Source: Nitrososphaerales archaeon TH1177
Lineage (GTDB): Archaea; Thermoproteota; Nitrososphaeria; Nitrososphaerales; Nitrososphaeraceae
Direction: 5' to 3'
DNA: 6,092 nucleotides
Assembly (NCBI GenBank): GCA_014523515.1
Contig: JAATVJ010000324.1
Span: forward strand, 1-6,092
Each line of letters begins with the position of its first letter. The first letter of the stretch is position 1. Below, piece after piece: positions 1 to 5,968 of the stretch. A program made the position numbers and the translations under genes. The notes beneath the pieces are model-generated. The model was not told the origin of the DNA. It made no database searches and was given only the letters and a program-made list of their open reading frames with translations.

Positions 1-7
1 AAAAAAG

Positions 8-18
8 TTATAAATATT
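8..18 (+). promoter_or_regulatory. TATA box of the alkyltransferase gene
   Basis: The sequence TTATAAATATT follows a purine run (AAAAAAG) that could act as a BRE. Its centre is about 26 bp upstream of the ATG at 39, which is where archaeal transcription would begin. The mRNA is therefore predicted to be leaderless or nearly so. This fits the absence of any Shine-Dalgarno sequence before the start codon. Confidence 0.55.
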
Positions 19-38
19 AATGTCCAATAAAATTTGAG

Positions 39-374
39 ATGGATGAGAATTATAAAATTCCTATATCAATTACAATAGATCCAAATGACGTTTACAAATT
101 GCTAATCAGAATACCCAACGGAAAAGTAACAACATATGGAGATATTGCAAAACAGTTAGGAAATAAAAAACTTGCAAGATCTGTTGGTAAAATCTTACAT
201 AATAACCCTAATCCAATTATAGTTCCCTGTCATAAAGTAGTATTATCAAATGGAAAAATTGGAGGATATGCATACGGATTAAAAATGAAAAAGAATCTAT
301 TAAAGAATGAAGGAATTAGAATTTTAAAAGATGGTACAATTGAAAATTTTCACAAGATTAGAGTAGAATACTAA
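39..374 (+). CDS. ogt: O6-alkylguanine-DNA alkyltransferase (single-domain MGMT/Ogt)
   Basis: This is a suicide DNA-repair protein that moves the alkyl group from O6-alkylguanine (and O4-alkylthymine) onto its own cysteine. The active-site motif PCHKVV is intact, with Cys64 as acceptor and His65 beside it. Upstream lie the helix-turn-helix start GKVTTYGDIA (28-37, Tyr33) and an ARSVG segment whose Arg47 matches the arginine finger that flips the base. The C-terminal GKIGGYAYG loop (73-81) also fits the family. At 111 residues it consists of the catalytic/DNA-binding domain only. The N-terminal RNase-H-like domain of Ada, Ogt and human MGMT is absent, and an in-frame stop at 18-20 shows it has not been missed. 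Alkyltransferase-like (ATL) proteins usually have Trp in place of the cysteine, so this one should be catalytically competent. The gene appears to be transcribed alone from a promoter at 8-18. Confidence 0.93.
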   Translation: MDENYKIPISITIDPNDVYKLLIRIPNGKVTTYGDIAKQLGNKKLARSVGKILHNNPNPIIVPCHKVVLSNGKIGGYAYGLKMKKNLLKNEGIRILKDGTIENFHKIRVEY

Positions 375-400
375 AAAGTAATTTACATTAATATAATTAT

Positions 401-440
401 ATTTTACATATTTACAATTTTTAACAGGTATCAATTTTTT
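401..440 (+). terminator. T-rich terminator region after the alkyltransferase gene
   Basis: Several T tracts follow the stop codon on the coding strand, including TTTTT at 418-422 and TTTTTT at 435-440. No stable hairpin is seen. Archaeal RNA polymerase can terminate on such U-rich tracts without a stem-loop. The whole spacer is AT-rich, so the signal is weak. Confidence 0.35.
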
Positions 441-460
441 AATTTATAATTTAAAAAACA

Positions 461-473
461 GGAAAATATAATA
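461..473 (+). promoter_or_regulatory. Probable TATA box of the amidohydrolase gene
   Basis: GGAAAATATAATA combines a purine-rich BRE-like part with a TATA-like core. The core centre is about 30 bp from the ATG at 499, which allows a leader of 0-5 nt. A second TATA-like stretch at 481-488 lies too close to the start codon to serve a leaderless transcript. Confidence 0.4.
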
Positions 474-498
474 ATGTTTCTTATATAAGAACACATAG

Positions 499-1332
499 AT
501 GAAAATTAAAAAATTTCGGGCTGCTATTGTTCAAATGAAATCTTCGATTAACAAACAAGATAATTTAATAGAATCAATAAAATATATAAAAGAAGCAGCT
601 GATAGACATGCTGATTATATTTTTTTTCCGGAATTTCAGATGGCAATTTCCTCAGATACCCAAACAGTAGATGAACTTTATGCTATCGCAGAAACATTAC
701 CTAATAGTAAATTTATAAAGAGATTATGTCAATATTCAAAGAAATACAACATAGGAATTGTTGGTACATTTTTTGAAAAAAATAATCAGAAAACAGATAA
801 AAAAGTTTTTGATACAGCTTTTAGTACTGACAAAAATGGAAAAATCATTTCAGTTTATAGAAAATTACATTTGTATGATGCCTTTGGTTTTAAAGAATCT
901 TCTAAATTTTGTAGAGGAGATAAAATTCCAAAGCCTATTGTAACTACAATAGGTAAAATAGGTTTAATGATTTGCTATGATATAAGATTTCCAGAATTAT
1001 CTAGAATACTTACAGTTAATGGCTCTGATATAATAGTAATACCGTCAGGATGGGTACATGGCATAATGAAGGAAGAACATTGGATTACCATGCTTAAAGC
1101 AAGAGCAATTGAAAATGGTGTTTATGTAATAGCACCAAATCAGGTTGGAAATATATTTTGTGGGAGAAGTATGATAATAGATCCCTTGGGCTCTATTCTT
1201 ACTGATTTAGGAGATAAAATTGGAATTGAAATTGTAGATATTCAAAGAGAGAGAATAAATGAAGTAAGGAAGATATTACCTTTATTAAAAAATCGACGGA
1301 ACGATATTTATGATCTTAATGTTTTAAATTAA
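499..1332 (+). CDS. Carbon-nitrogen hydrolase (nitrilase superfamily, Nit1/Nit2-like amidase)
   Basis: This is a cytosolic enzyme that hydrolyses a C-N amide bond through a cysteine thioester. The catalytic Glu-Lys-Cys triad is complete: Glu45 in FFPEF, Lys122 in YRKLHLYD and Cys159 in MICYDIRFPEL. The second conserved glutamate region (EEHWITMLKARAIEN) and the following VYVIAPNQVG strand are also typical. Its 277 residues match the usual length of a stand-alone nitrilase domain. The YRKLHL and CYDIRFPEL signatures are closest to the Nit branch, whose characterised members are omega-amidase (Nit2) and deaminated-glutathione amidase (Nit1). The actual substrate cannot be read from sequence; N-carbamoyl amides or other short amides are possible. 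The ATG at 499 directly precedes the conserved first strand (RAAIVQM). The gene's last 17 bp overlap the end of the opposing topoisomerase gene, and no partner gene suggests a pathway. Confidence 0.9.
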   Translation: MKIKKFRAAIVQMKSSINKQDNLIESIKYIKEAADRHADYIFFPEFQMAISSDTQTVDELYAIAETLPNSKFIKRLCQYSKKYNIGIVGTFFEKNNQKTDKKVFDTAFSTDKNGKIISVYRKLHLYDAFGFKESSKFCRGDKIPKPIVTTIGKIGLMICYDIRFPELSRILTVNGSDIIVIPSGWVHGIMKEEHWITMLKARAIENGVYVIAPNQVGNIFCGRSMIIDPLGSILTDLGDKIGIEIVDIQRERINEVRKILPLLKNRRNDIYDLNVLN

Positions 1333-3415
1333 TTTTGGCTGGACAATTAACATTTATACAGAAATTTTTACCATACCTCTTAGTGGGATAAAATACATTT
1401 ATTATTGGCCAATTACATTCTGTGCAAGTTTTATTTGTATTTTTTATCAAACCTTGCTGTGGAATTGGGGCAGTAGCAGTACATCCATTAGAGAAATAAT
1501 TAGAGCATGAAATAAATCTTTTTTTAGTTTTTTTAGATCTTATAATTTGAAAATTCCCTCTTTTACAAATGGGACAAGAATCTATCAATAATAGATCCTT
1601 CTTTTTTACTGGCTGATGTTCAATATTTGTAATATGATCTAATTTTTGAATATTATACATAGACTCGATTAAATCACAAATTATATCATTTAATATACTT
1701 ATGCTATCTGTAATTCCCATTTCAATATCTGCCAAATATCGTTCTAAAGTCCTAGTTAATTCAGTAGAAATTATCTTTGGAAGATTTTTTTCCATAAAAT
1801 CTATTAAATATATTCCTAGATCAGATGATTTCATAATATTATTTTTAGAGTTTATAGACACGTAATTTCTCTTTATTAATATTTCTATAATATTTCCTCT
1901 TGTAGATTTTGTGCCTATTTCTTCTTGTTCCATTTTGGATAATAAAGATGAATAATTAAAATAACTATGAGGTTCTGTAAATTTTGATTCCTTAATAATA
2001 TCACTATTAACTAATCTATCACCTATTTTAATATTTGAATAGTCTATAGGATTTTTATTATAATAATAAAATGGATTATAGAATTCAAGCCATCCCTTTG
2101 AAACTATATTTTTTCCTTCTAGATAAAATGAAAATATATTATCAACTAAAAGATTTATATTAATTTTATTAAAAATTGCAGATTTACCAAATGTTGCAAA
2201 AAATCTTTTAACTATCAGATCATAGACTTTTGATTCTGCAGAATTTAGATTCATGGGTTTTAATCCTGTTGGATAAATAGCTGGATGAGCGGGATCATTT
2301 TTAATACCATTATTTGGATAAAGATCATATTGATTTAATAAAAGAGTAACATGTCTCTTGTATGATTCTGAAATCTTGCCCAAATCATTTAATATTTTTC
2401 TATAATTAATTGAAGAAGGAAGAATCTGACTGTTAGTCCTTGGATAGGAAATCAAAGCTTTTAGATAAAGATTCTCAGCAATTGAAAGAGTATAGCTTGG
2501 AGAATATTTGAATAATCTAAATGATTCTTTTTGAAGATCCCCTATATTAAAAGGATGTAATGGTTTTAGATATTCGGTATAGGTATTTATACTATTTATA
2601 ATGCCAATTTTACCATTACATTCATTTATAATATAATCTGCTTCTTTAATTGTGTCTATTCTTTTCTTTTCAAATGAAAAAATTAAAACTTTATCATCCG
2701 TTTTAAAATGACCTTTTATGCTCCAAAAAGGAATTGGTATAAAGTAATTTATTTGCAGATCTCTATCTACTATAAATTTTAGAGTAGGAGTTTGTACTCT
2801 TCCGACGGTTAAATAAGAATATCTATTTTTTATTTTTATAGCACGTGATATAACCATAGAAAAATTTATTCCATAAATATAATCTAATAAATGCCTAAAC
2901 ATACCAGCATAAGCCATATTTTTATTCGTTTTTTCTAATTGATTAAAAGATTTAGATATATCATCTGAAGTCAAAGTAGATAATTTTACTCTTTGAGAAT
3001 CATCATAAGCTTTTTTACATATCAATTCTAAGATATTATATCCGATTAATTCGCCTTCTTGATCATAATCACATGCATGAATATAATTATCAGCATTCTC
3101 AGCAAATTGACTTATTAAATCTATGAGATTTTTTGAATTTTTATTGGATAGTTTAGATATTGGTGACCAATATAAATCAAAAATAGGAAAGATCTTTCCT
3201 CGCTTGTTAGTATCATTTAAACCATATAGATGTCCTTTAGAAGATAGAATTATGTATCGGGAGTTATCTTTAGTAAATACATCAAAAACAACATTGTCAT
3301 GAATTTTTGTTTTTTGAATTTCAGATGTTCCTAAAGCAATAGCAATCCTATTAGCAACATTTGGTTTTTCACAAATTACAAGAGTATACTTTTTGTTTTT
3401 TGAATTTAAATTCAA
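1316..3415 (-). CDS. topA: DNA topoisomerase I, type IA, with C-terminal zinc fingers
   Basis: This enzyme relaxes or decatenates DNA by cutting one strand through a 5'-phosphotyrosine and passing the other strand. The N-terminal TOPRIM domain has Glu16 (ICEKP) and the DYDQEG motif, giving acidic residues Asp116, Asp118 and Glu120 for Mg2+. The catalytic tyrosine is Tyr324 in ISYPRTNS, with Arg326 beside it. DPAHPAIYPTG (374-384) and ME..EIGTKSTRG (495-507) are the other core motifs. Two zinc-finger modules close the protein: Cys614/617/637/645 and Cys664/667/686/691. No helicase domain is present, so this is not reverse gyrase. The 699 residues fit archaeal TopA/Topo III proteins. The start is TTG: the upstream in-frame stretch from the stop at 3434-3436 contains no ATG or GTG, and the TOPRIM motif begins 10 codons in. 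Sampled composition is near 20-24% GC, lower than the downstream sugar genes. The 3' end overlaps the amidohydrolase gene tail-to-tail. Confidence 0.94.
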   Translation of the reverse strand: MNLNSKNKKYTLVICEKPNVANRIAIALGTSEIQKTKIHDNVVFDVFTKDNSRYIILSSKGHLYGLNDTNKRGKIFPIFDLYWSPISKLSNKNSKNLIDLISQFAENADNYIHACDYDQEGELIGYNILELICKKAYDDSQRVKLSTLTSDDISKSFNQLEKTNKNMAYAGMFRHLLDYIYGINFSMVISRAIKIKNRYSYLTVGRVQTPTLKFIVDRDLQINYFIPIPFWSIKGHFKTDDKVLIFSFEKKRIDTIKEADYIINECNGKIGIINSINTYTEYLKPLHPFNIGDLQKESFRLFKYSPSYTLSIAENLYLKALISYPRTNSQILPSSINYRKILNDLGKISESYKRHVTLLLNQYDLYPNNGIKNDPAHPAIYPTGLKPMNLNSAESKVYDLIVKRFFATFGKSAIFNKININLLVDNIFSFYLEGKNIVSKGWLEFYNPFYYYNKNPIDYSNIKIGDRLVNSDIIKESKFTEPHSYFNYSSLLSKMEQEEIGTKSTRGNIIEILIKRNYVSINSKNNIMKSSDLGIYLIDFMEKNLPKIISTELTRTLERYLADIEMGITDSISILNDIICDLIESMYNIQKLDHITNIEHQPVKKKDLLLIDSCPICKRGNFQIIRSKKTKKRFISCSNYFSNGCTATAPIPQQGLIKNTNKTCTECNWPIINVFYPTKRYGKNFCINVNCPAKINLKH

Positions 3416-3446
3416 ATTATGAATTATACATCTTTATCCATTTTCC

Positions 3447-3455
3447 TATATTTAA
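3447..3455 (-). promoter_or_regulatory. Possible TATA box of the topoisomerase gene
   Basis: Read on the minus strand this is TTAAATATA, close to the archaeal box A consensus. Its centre is about 36 bp before the TTG start at 3415, which predicts a leader of about 10 nt. Other AT-rich hexamers nearby could serve instead, so the exact box is uncertain. Confidence 0.35.
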
Positions 3456-3531
3456 TTTTATAATATAATACCTGTTTCAAATGCAATTGATTAAAAGTAT
3501 ATTTGATATGATTTAATGTAATAGATTAACA

Positions 3532-3545
3532 GAAAAGATATAAAC
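3532..3545 (+). promoter_or_regulatory. TATA box of the aldolase/phosphatase-isomerase operon
   Basis: GAAAAGATATAAAC gives a purine-rich BRE-like segment followed by a TATA core centred near 3541. That is 26 bp before the ATG at 3567, the spacing expected for a leaderless archaeal mRNA. An out-of-frame ATG at 3554 lies between the box and the predicted start site, so it would not be transcribed. Confidence 0.55.
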
Positions 3546-3566
3546 TATATTTAATGCAATCAGACT

Positions 3567-4703
3567 ATGCGTATAACAGTTTCAGCAATAAAAGCAGATA
3601 TTGGAGCAATTGGCGGACATACCAGACCTAGTGATGAATTACTTGATGTTGTTAAAAATTTTATTGAGGAAAAGAGTAAGGAACTCATCATAGACCATTA
3701 TATTGGATATAGTGGAGACGATATTCACATTATCATGACTCACAAATTTGGGAAAGATAATGAAAAAATTCATAAATTAGCATGGGATGCATTTAGTGAA
3801 GGAACAAAAACAGCTAAAAAACAAGGTTTGTATGGAGCTGGACAAGATTTGTTAAAAGATTCTTTTTCTGGAAATGTTAGAGGAATGGGTCCTGGTGTTG
3901 CAGAAATAGAAATGGAAGAAAGACCAAGTGAAGTATTCTGTATTTTTGCTGCTGATAAGACAGAGCCTGGAGCATTTAATTATCCATTTTGGAGAATGTT
4001 TGTAGATGCTAGAAGTAATACAGGCCTTTTAATAAATGAAAAATTAGCAGCTGGAGTAACTTTTAAGGTCATGGATGTCATGAGTGGCAATATTGCAGAT
4101 TTAAAAATGTGGGAAGATAAGCCAGAGTTAGAAGCTGCTTTAATGTATCCAGGAAGATATGTTGTTCATTCAGTTTATTCATCACAAGGAGAACAAATTC
4201 TTTCAGCATCTACTGATAGATTACACAATATAGCCGGAACATATGTTGGCAAGGATGATCCAATAGCAATAGTTAGAACACAAAAGGATTTTCCAGCAAC
4301 TGAAGAAGTTGGTAGTGCTTTTAATAATCCACATTATGTATCAGGCAATACAAGAGGAAGTCATCATCTGCCGTTGATGCCAGTAAAGCTAAATTCACCT
4401 GCTAGCATAAATTTTGCAATACCTATTGTAGCATGCTTAGTATTTAGTATGCATGATGGGAAGTTAACTGGTCCTCTTGATGGATTTGGATCAGTCGATT
4501 GGGACTTGCAAAGGATGTGGGCATCAGAAAGAGCAATGATTATGAGAAATCAAGGATTCATTCACCCAGCAACTTTAGTACCCGATGAACTAGAATATAA
4601 CAAAGGATATGAAGCAAGAATGAATAAATTGAATCAAAAATTTACCTCCAATGTTAGCAATAAAGAAACAGAAAAACCTTTAAAAGAAAATAAGAAAAAA
4701 TAA
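3567..4703 (+). CDS. fbp: Bifunctional fructose-1,6-bisphosphate aldolase/phosphatase
   Basis: This ancestral gluconeogenic enzyme condenses dihydroxyacetone phosphate with glyceraldehyde-3-phosphate and then removes the C1 phosphate, releasing fructose-6-phosphate. The family signatures are present throughout. Asp11 and His18 lie in IKADIGAIGGH, the Asp51-Asp52 pair in SGDDIH, and Gln93 in GAGQDLLKDSFSGN. DKTEPGA (130-136) carries Asp130; together these acidic residues coordinate Mg2+. The aldolase residues are Tyr226 and Lys229 in AGTYVGKDD, Lys229 being the expected Schiff-base lysine. GNTRGSHHLPLMPV (260-273) is also diagnostic. Length is 378 residues, with a lysine-rich tail after about residue 355 that is probably disordered and outside the catalytic core. 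An in-frame stop at 3552-3554 and the promoter spacing support the ATG at 3567. Sampled GC is about 37%, the highest of the window. The downstream isomerase supplies one of its two substrates. Confidence 0.96.
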   Translation: MRITVSAIKADIGAIGGHTRPSDELLDVVKNFIEEKSKELIIDHYIGYSGDDIHIIMTHKFGKDNEKIHKLAWDAFSEGTKTAKKQGLYGAGQDLLKDSFSGNVRGMGPGVAEIEMEERPSEVFCIFAADKTEPGAFNYPFWRMFVDARSNTGLLINEKLAAGVTFKVMDVMSGNIADLKMWEDKPELEAALMYPGRYVVHSVYSSQGEQILSASTDRLHNIAGTYVGKDDPIAIVRTQKDFPATEEVGSAFNNPHYVSGNTRGSHHLPLMPVKLNSPASINFAIPIVACLVFSMHDGKLTGPLDGFGSVDWDLQRMWASERAMIMRNQGFIHPATLVPDELEYNKGYEARMNKLNQKFTSNVSNKETEKPLKENKKK

Positions 4704-4715
4704 TCTTCAATCTTC

Positions 4716-4722
4716 AAAAGGA
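4716..4722 (+). promoter_or_regulatory. Weak Shine-Dalgarno sequence before the isomerase gene
   Basis: AAAAGGA lies 8 nt before the TTG at 4731. AGGA can pair with the 3' end of archaeal 16S rRNA. As an internal operon gene the isomerase cannot be leaderless, so a ribosome binding site is expected here. It supports the TTG as the true start. Confidence 0.45.
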
Positions 4723-4730
4723 ATAATAAT

Positions 4731-5399
4731 TTGAAAGGACTTATTATAATCAACTGTAAGAATTACCTAGAGATTGCTGGAGAAAAAATCTTTCAACTAT
4801 CAGAAATTGCACAAGACATTTCAGAGAGATACAAAATAGAAATAATGATAGCACCTCCTCAAAATTCTTTATTTTATTTATCACAATTTATTAAACTTCC
4901 TCTCATTTGCCAACATGTAGATGACGAAAAAATAGGACCTACTACAGGCTTTATTATTCCTGAAATAGCAAAATCTTATGGAGCCTCTGGTTCTTTGATA
5001 AACCATAGCGAACATAGAATGGAACATGCAAATATCAAAAATGCTATAGAACGCTTGAGACAATTAAATATGTTTTCAGTAGTTTGTGCATCAACTTCAA
5101 AGGAAGTTGGTGAATTATCAAGATTTAATCCAGACATGATTGCTATTGAACCTCCAGAGCTAATAGGCACTGGAAAAGCAGTTAGCAAAGTCAATCCGTC
5201 AATAATTACTGAATCCGTTAAAGAAGCAAGAACATATTCTAAAAATGTAAAAGTAATTTGTGGAGCAGGAATAGTTGATAAGACAGATATTCAGAGTGCA
5301 ATAAATTTGGGATCGCAAGGAATTCTTCTGGCAAGTGGATTAATAAAGTCAGAATCATGGAAGAATAAACTGATAGAACTTTCTGAAGGTTTTGAATAA
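4731..5399 (+). CDS. tpiA: Triosephosphate isomerase, archaeal type
   Basis: This (beta/alpha)8-barrel enzyme interconverts dihydroxyacetone phosphate and glyceraldehyde-3-phosphate. Catalytic residues are all in place: Asn8 and Lys10 (INCKNY), His92 in the INHSEHR motif, and Glu140 in AIEPPELIGTG, where the following loop is the flexible lid. The phosphate-binding CGAGI loop is at 177-181, and a second phosphate-binding segment, ILLASGLI, follows at 198-205. At 222 residues it has the compact archaeal length, shorter than the roughly 250 residues of bacterial and eukaryotic enzymes. The start is TTG, chosen because the first strand begins immediately (KGLIIINCK) and a weak AGGA site precedes it. 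Only 27 bp separate it from the aldolase/phosphatase stop, so both are probably on one transcript and serve triose-to-hexose conversion. Lower translation than the upstream gene is plausible given the TTG start. Confidence 0.95.
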   Translation: MKGLIIINCKNYLEIAGEKIFQLSEIAQDISERYKIEIMIAPPQNSLFYLSQFIKLPLICQHVDDEKIGPTTGFIIPEIAKSYGASGSLINHSEHRMEHANIKNAIERLRQLNMFSVVCASTSKEVGELSRFNPDMIAIEPPELIGTGKAVSKVNPSIITESVKEARTYSKNVKVICGAGIVDKTDIQSAINLGSQGILLASGLIKSESWKNKLIELSEGFE

Positions 5400-5410
5400 T
5401 AATAATATAA

Positions 5411-5427
5411 TATTTGTATTTATTTTG
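5411..5427 (+). terminator. T-rich terminator region after the isomerase gene
   Basis: T tracts interrupted by single purines follow the isomerase stop codon by 11 bp. This is the U-rich type of archaeal terminator, with no hairpin. It would end the two-gene sugar operon before the opposing zinc-ribbon gene. Confidence 0.35.
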
Positions 5428-5445
5428 TAATATGTTGTAAAGAAT

Positions 5446-5451
5446 AAAAAA
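5446..5451 (-). terminator. T-run after the zinc-ribbon membrane protein gene
   Basis: On the minus strand six consecutive T residues begin 5 nt after the stop codon, followed by further T-rich sequence. It is a plausible U-tract terminator in a 56-bp convergent gap that also contains T tracts facing the other way. Confidence 0.35.
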
Positions 5452-5455
5452 TTTT

Positions 5456-5758
5456 TTAAGCACCGACTCTTTTCATTTTTGAGCCACAACGAGGACAGGA
5501 TACTTGGTTATGTTTAGCTCCACAATTCATACAGTAATAGTTTACAGAACTATTTCCAAACATGGTAGCACTTGATAAACCTAATTTTTTAAACTGTCTC
5601 TGTCTTATGTAAAAGCTTAGGAGAAGGAAAACTCCAATTATAATTGGTAATGAGTATGGGAATGGTACTATAAGGGAGATAGCAATACTAATAGCAAGAG
5701 ATATTCCTAGCCATAGTGCTTGATTTAGTATAAAGTTTTTATTGTTAAAATCACTCAT
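5456..5758 (-). CDS. Small membrane protein with C-terminal zinc ribbon, function unknown
   Basis: The specific gene is not recognised. Residues 11-32 and 34-51 are two closely spaced hydrophobic segments, separated only by a Pro-Phe-Pro turn, which predicts a membrane hairpin. A basic stretch follows (RQRQFKK, 52-58), suggesting by the positive-inside rule that the C-terminal half is cytoplasmic. The last 25 residues form a zinc ribbon with CxxCG (Cys76, Cys79) and CPRCG (Cys88, Cys91), as in many short archaeal zinc-ribbon proteins. These domains usually mediate protein or nucleic-acid contacts, so a small membrane-anchored adaptor is possible, but no role can be assigned. ATG at 5758 is the only reasonable start, because an in-frame stop lies at 5768-5770 just upstream. 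The gene converges on the isomerase gene and probably has its own promoter at 5781-5794. Confidence 0.85.
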   Translation of the reverse strand: MSDFNNKNFILNQALWLGISLAISIAISLIVPFPYSLPIIIGVFLLLSFYIRQRQFKKLGLSSATMFGNSSVNYYCMNCGAKHNQVSCPRCGSKMKRVGA

Positions 5759-5780
5759 ATATTTATTTTATATCCTTTAT

Positions 5781-5794
5781 GTTATTTATAAATT
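5781..5794 (-). promoter_or_regulatory. TATA box of the zinc-ribbon membrane protein gene
   Basis: Read on the minus strand, AATTTATAAATAAC contains TTATAAATA, the same core as the box before the alkyltransferase gene. Its centre is about 29 bp before the ATG at 5758, predicting a leader of only a few nucleotides. Confidence 0.5.
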
Positions 5795-5842
5795 ATTTAG
5801 ATAATAGAACACAATTTTGAAGGGATTGCTATATTCATCACA

Positions 5843-5850
5843 TTTAAATA
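5843..5850 (+). promoter_or_regulatory. Consensus TATA box of a possible small RNA
   Basis: TTTAAATA matches the archaeal box A consensus (TTTAWATA). No plus-strand coding region follows within the window. The predicted start, about 26 bp downstream near 5872, falls at the edge of the GC-richer segment that contains a strong hairpin. Confidence 0.4.
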
Positions 5851-5871
5851 TTTGTCATTTGTATAAAAGCT

Positions 5872-5966
5872 TACATCGACCAAACCGAAGGGGAACAATT
5901 TACCCATGATCTAGGATATTGAGCAGATATCCTAGGTCATATTGAATTTATAAGAAAATTTTTATT
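5872..5966 (+). ncRNA. Candidate small non-coding RNA
   Basis: The gap between two minus-strand genes contains a segment (about 5874-5940) that is visibly richer in G and C than its surroundings, a common mark of structured RNA in AT-rich archaea. A consensus TATA box lies about 26 bp before its left edge, and T-rich sequence (TTTTTATTTGTT, 5959-5970) follows. A weaker stem, GGGAA (5891-5895) with TTTACCC (5899-5905, one bulged A), stacks directly on a 14-bp hairpin. It is not recognised as a tRNA, 5S rRNA, SRP RNA or RNase P RNA, and clear C/D boxes are not seen. Alternatives are a 3' UTR structure of the minus-strand gene ending at 5969, or a 36-codon minus-strand reading frame over the same bases. 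End points are inferred. Confidence 0.35.
5906..5940. repeat. Strong inverted repeat (14-bp stem, 7-nt loop)
   Basis: The left arm 5906-5919 (ATGATCTAGGATAT) pairs with the right arm 5927-5940 (ATATCCTAGGTCAT). Thirteen pairs are Watson-Crick and one is G-T; the loop is TGAGCAG. A stem this long is unlikely by chance in a gap of 210 bp. It lies 29 bp beyond the stop codon of the minus-strand gene at the right edge. It could be a hairpin in an RNA of either strand, or a binding site for a dimeric protein. Confidence 0.9.
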
Positions 5967-5968
5967 TG

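Noticed and set aside
481..488. TTATATAA as promoter of the amidohydrolase gene
   Set aside because: It is only about 15 bp from the ATG, so transcription would begin inside the coding region. The box near 466-473 fits better.
758..943. 61-codon plus-strand open frame inside the amidohydrolase gene
   Set aside because: It lies wholly within a well-supported gene in another frame and has no recognisable motif.
1316..3415. Reverse gyrase
   Set aside because: There is no helicase domain or Walker motif before the TOPRIM domain, and at 699 residues the protein is far too short.
3554..3556. ATG upstream of the aldolase/phosphatase start
   Set aside because: It is out of frame with the gene and lies upstream of the predicted transcription start.
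4881..5463. Three minus-strand open frames (60-74 codons) across the isomerase gene
   Set aside because: They are antisense to a gene with all catalytic residues intact, overlap one another, and show no domain or promoter of their own.
5872..5966. tRNA, 5S rRNA or C/D box RNA as identity of the candidate RNA
   Set aside because: No T-loop GTTC signature or acceptor stem is present, no 5S-like conserved blocks are seen, and clear C and D boxes are lacking.
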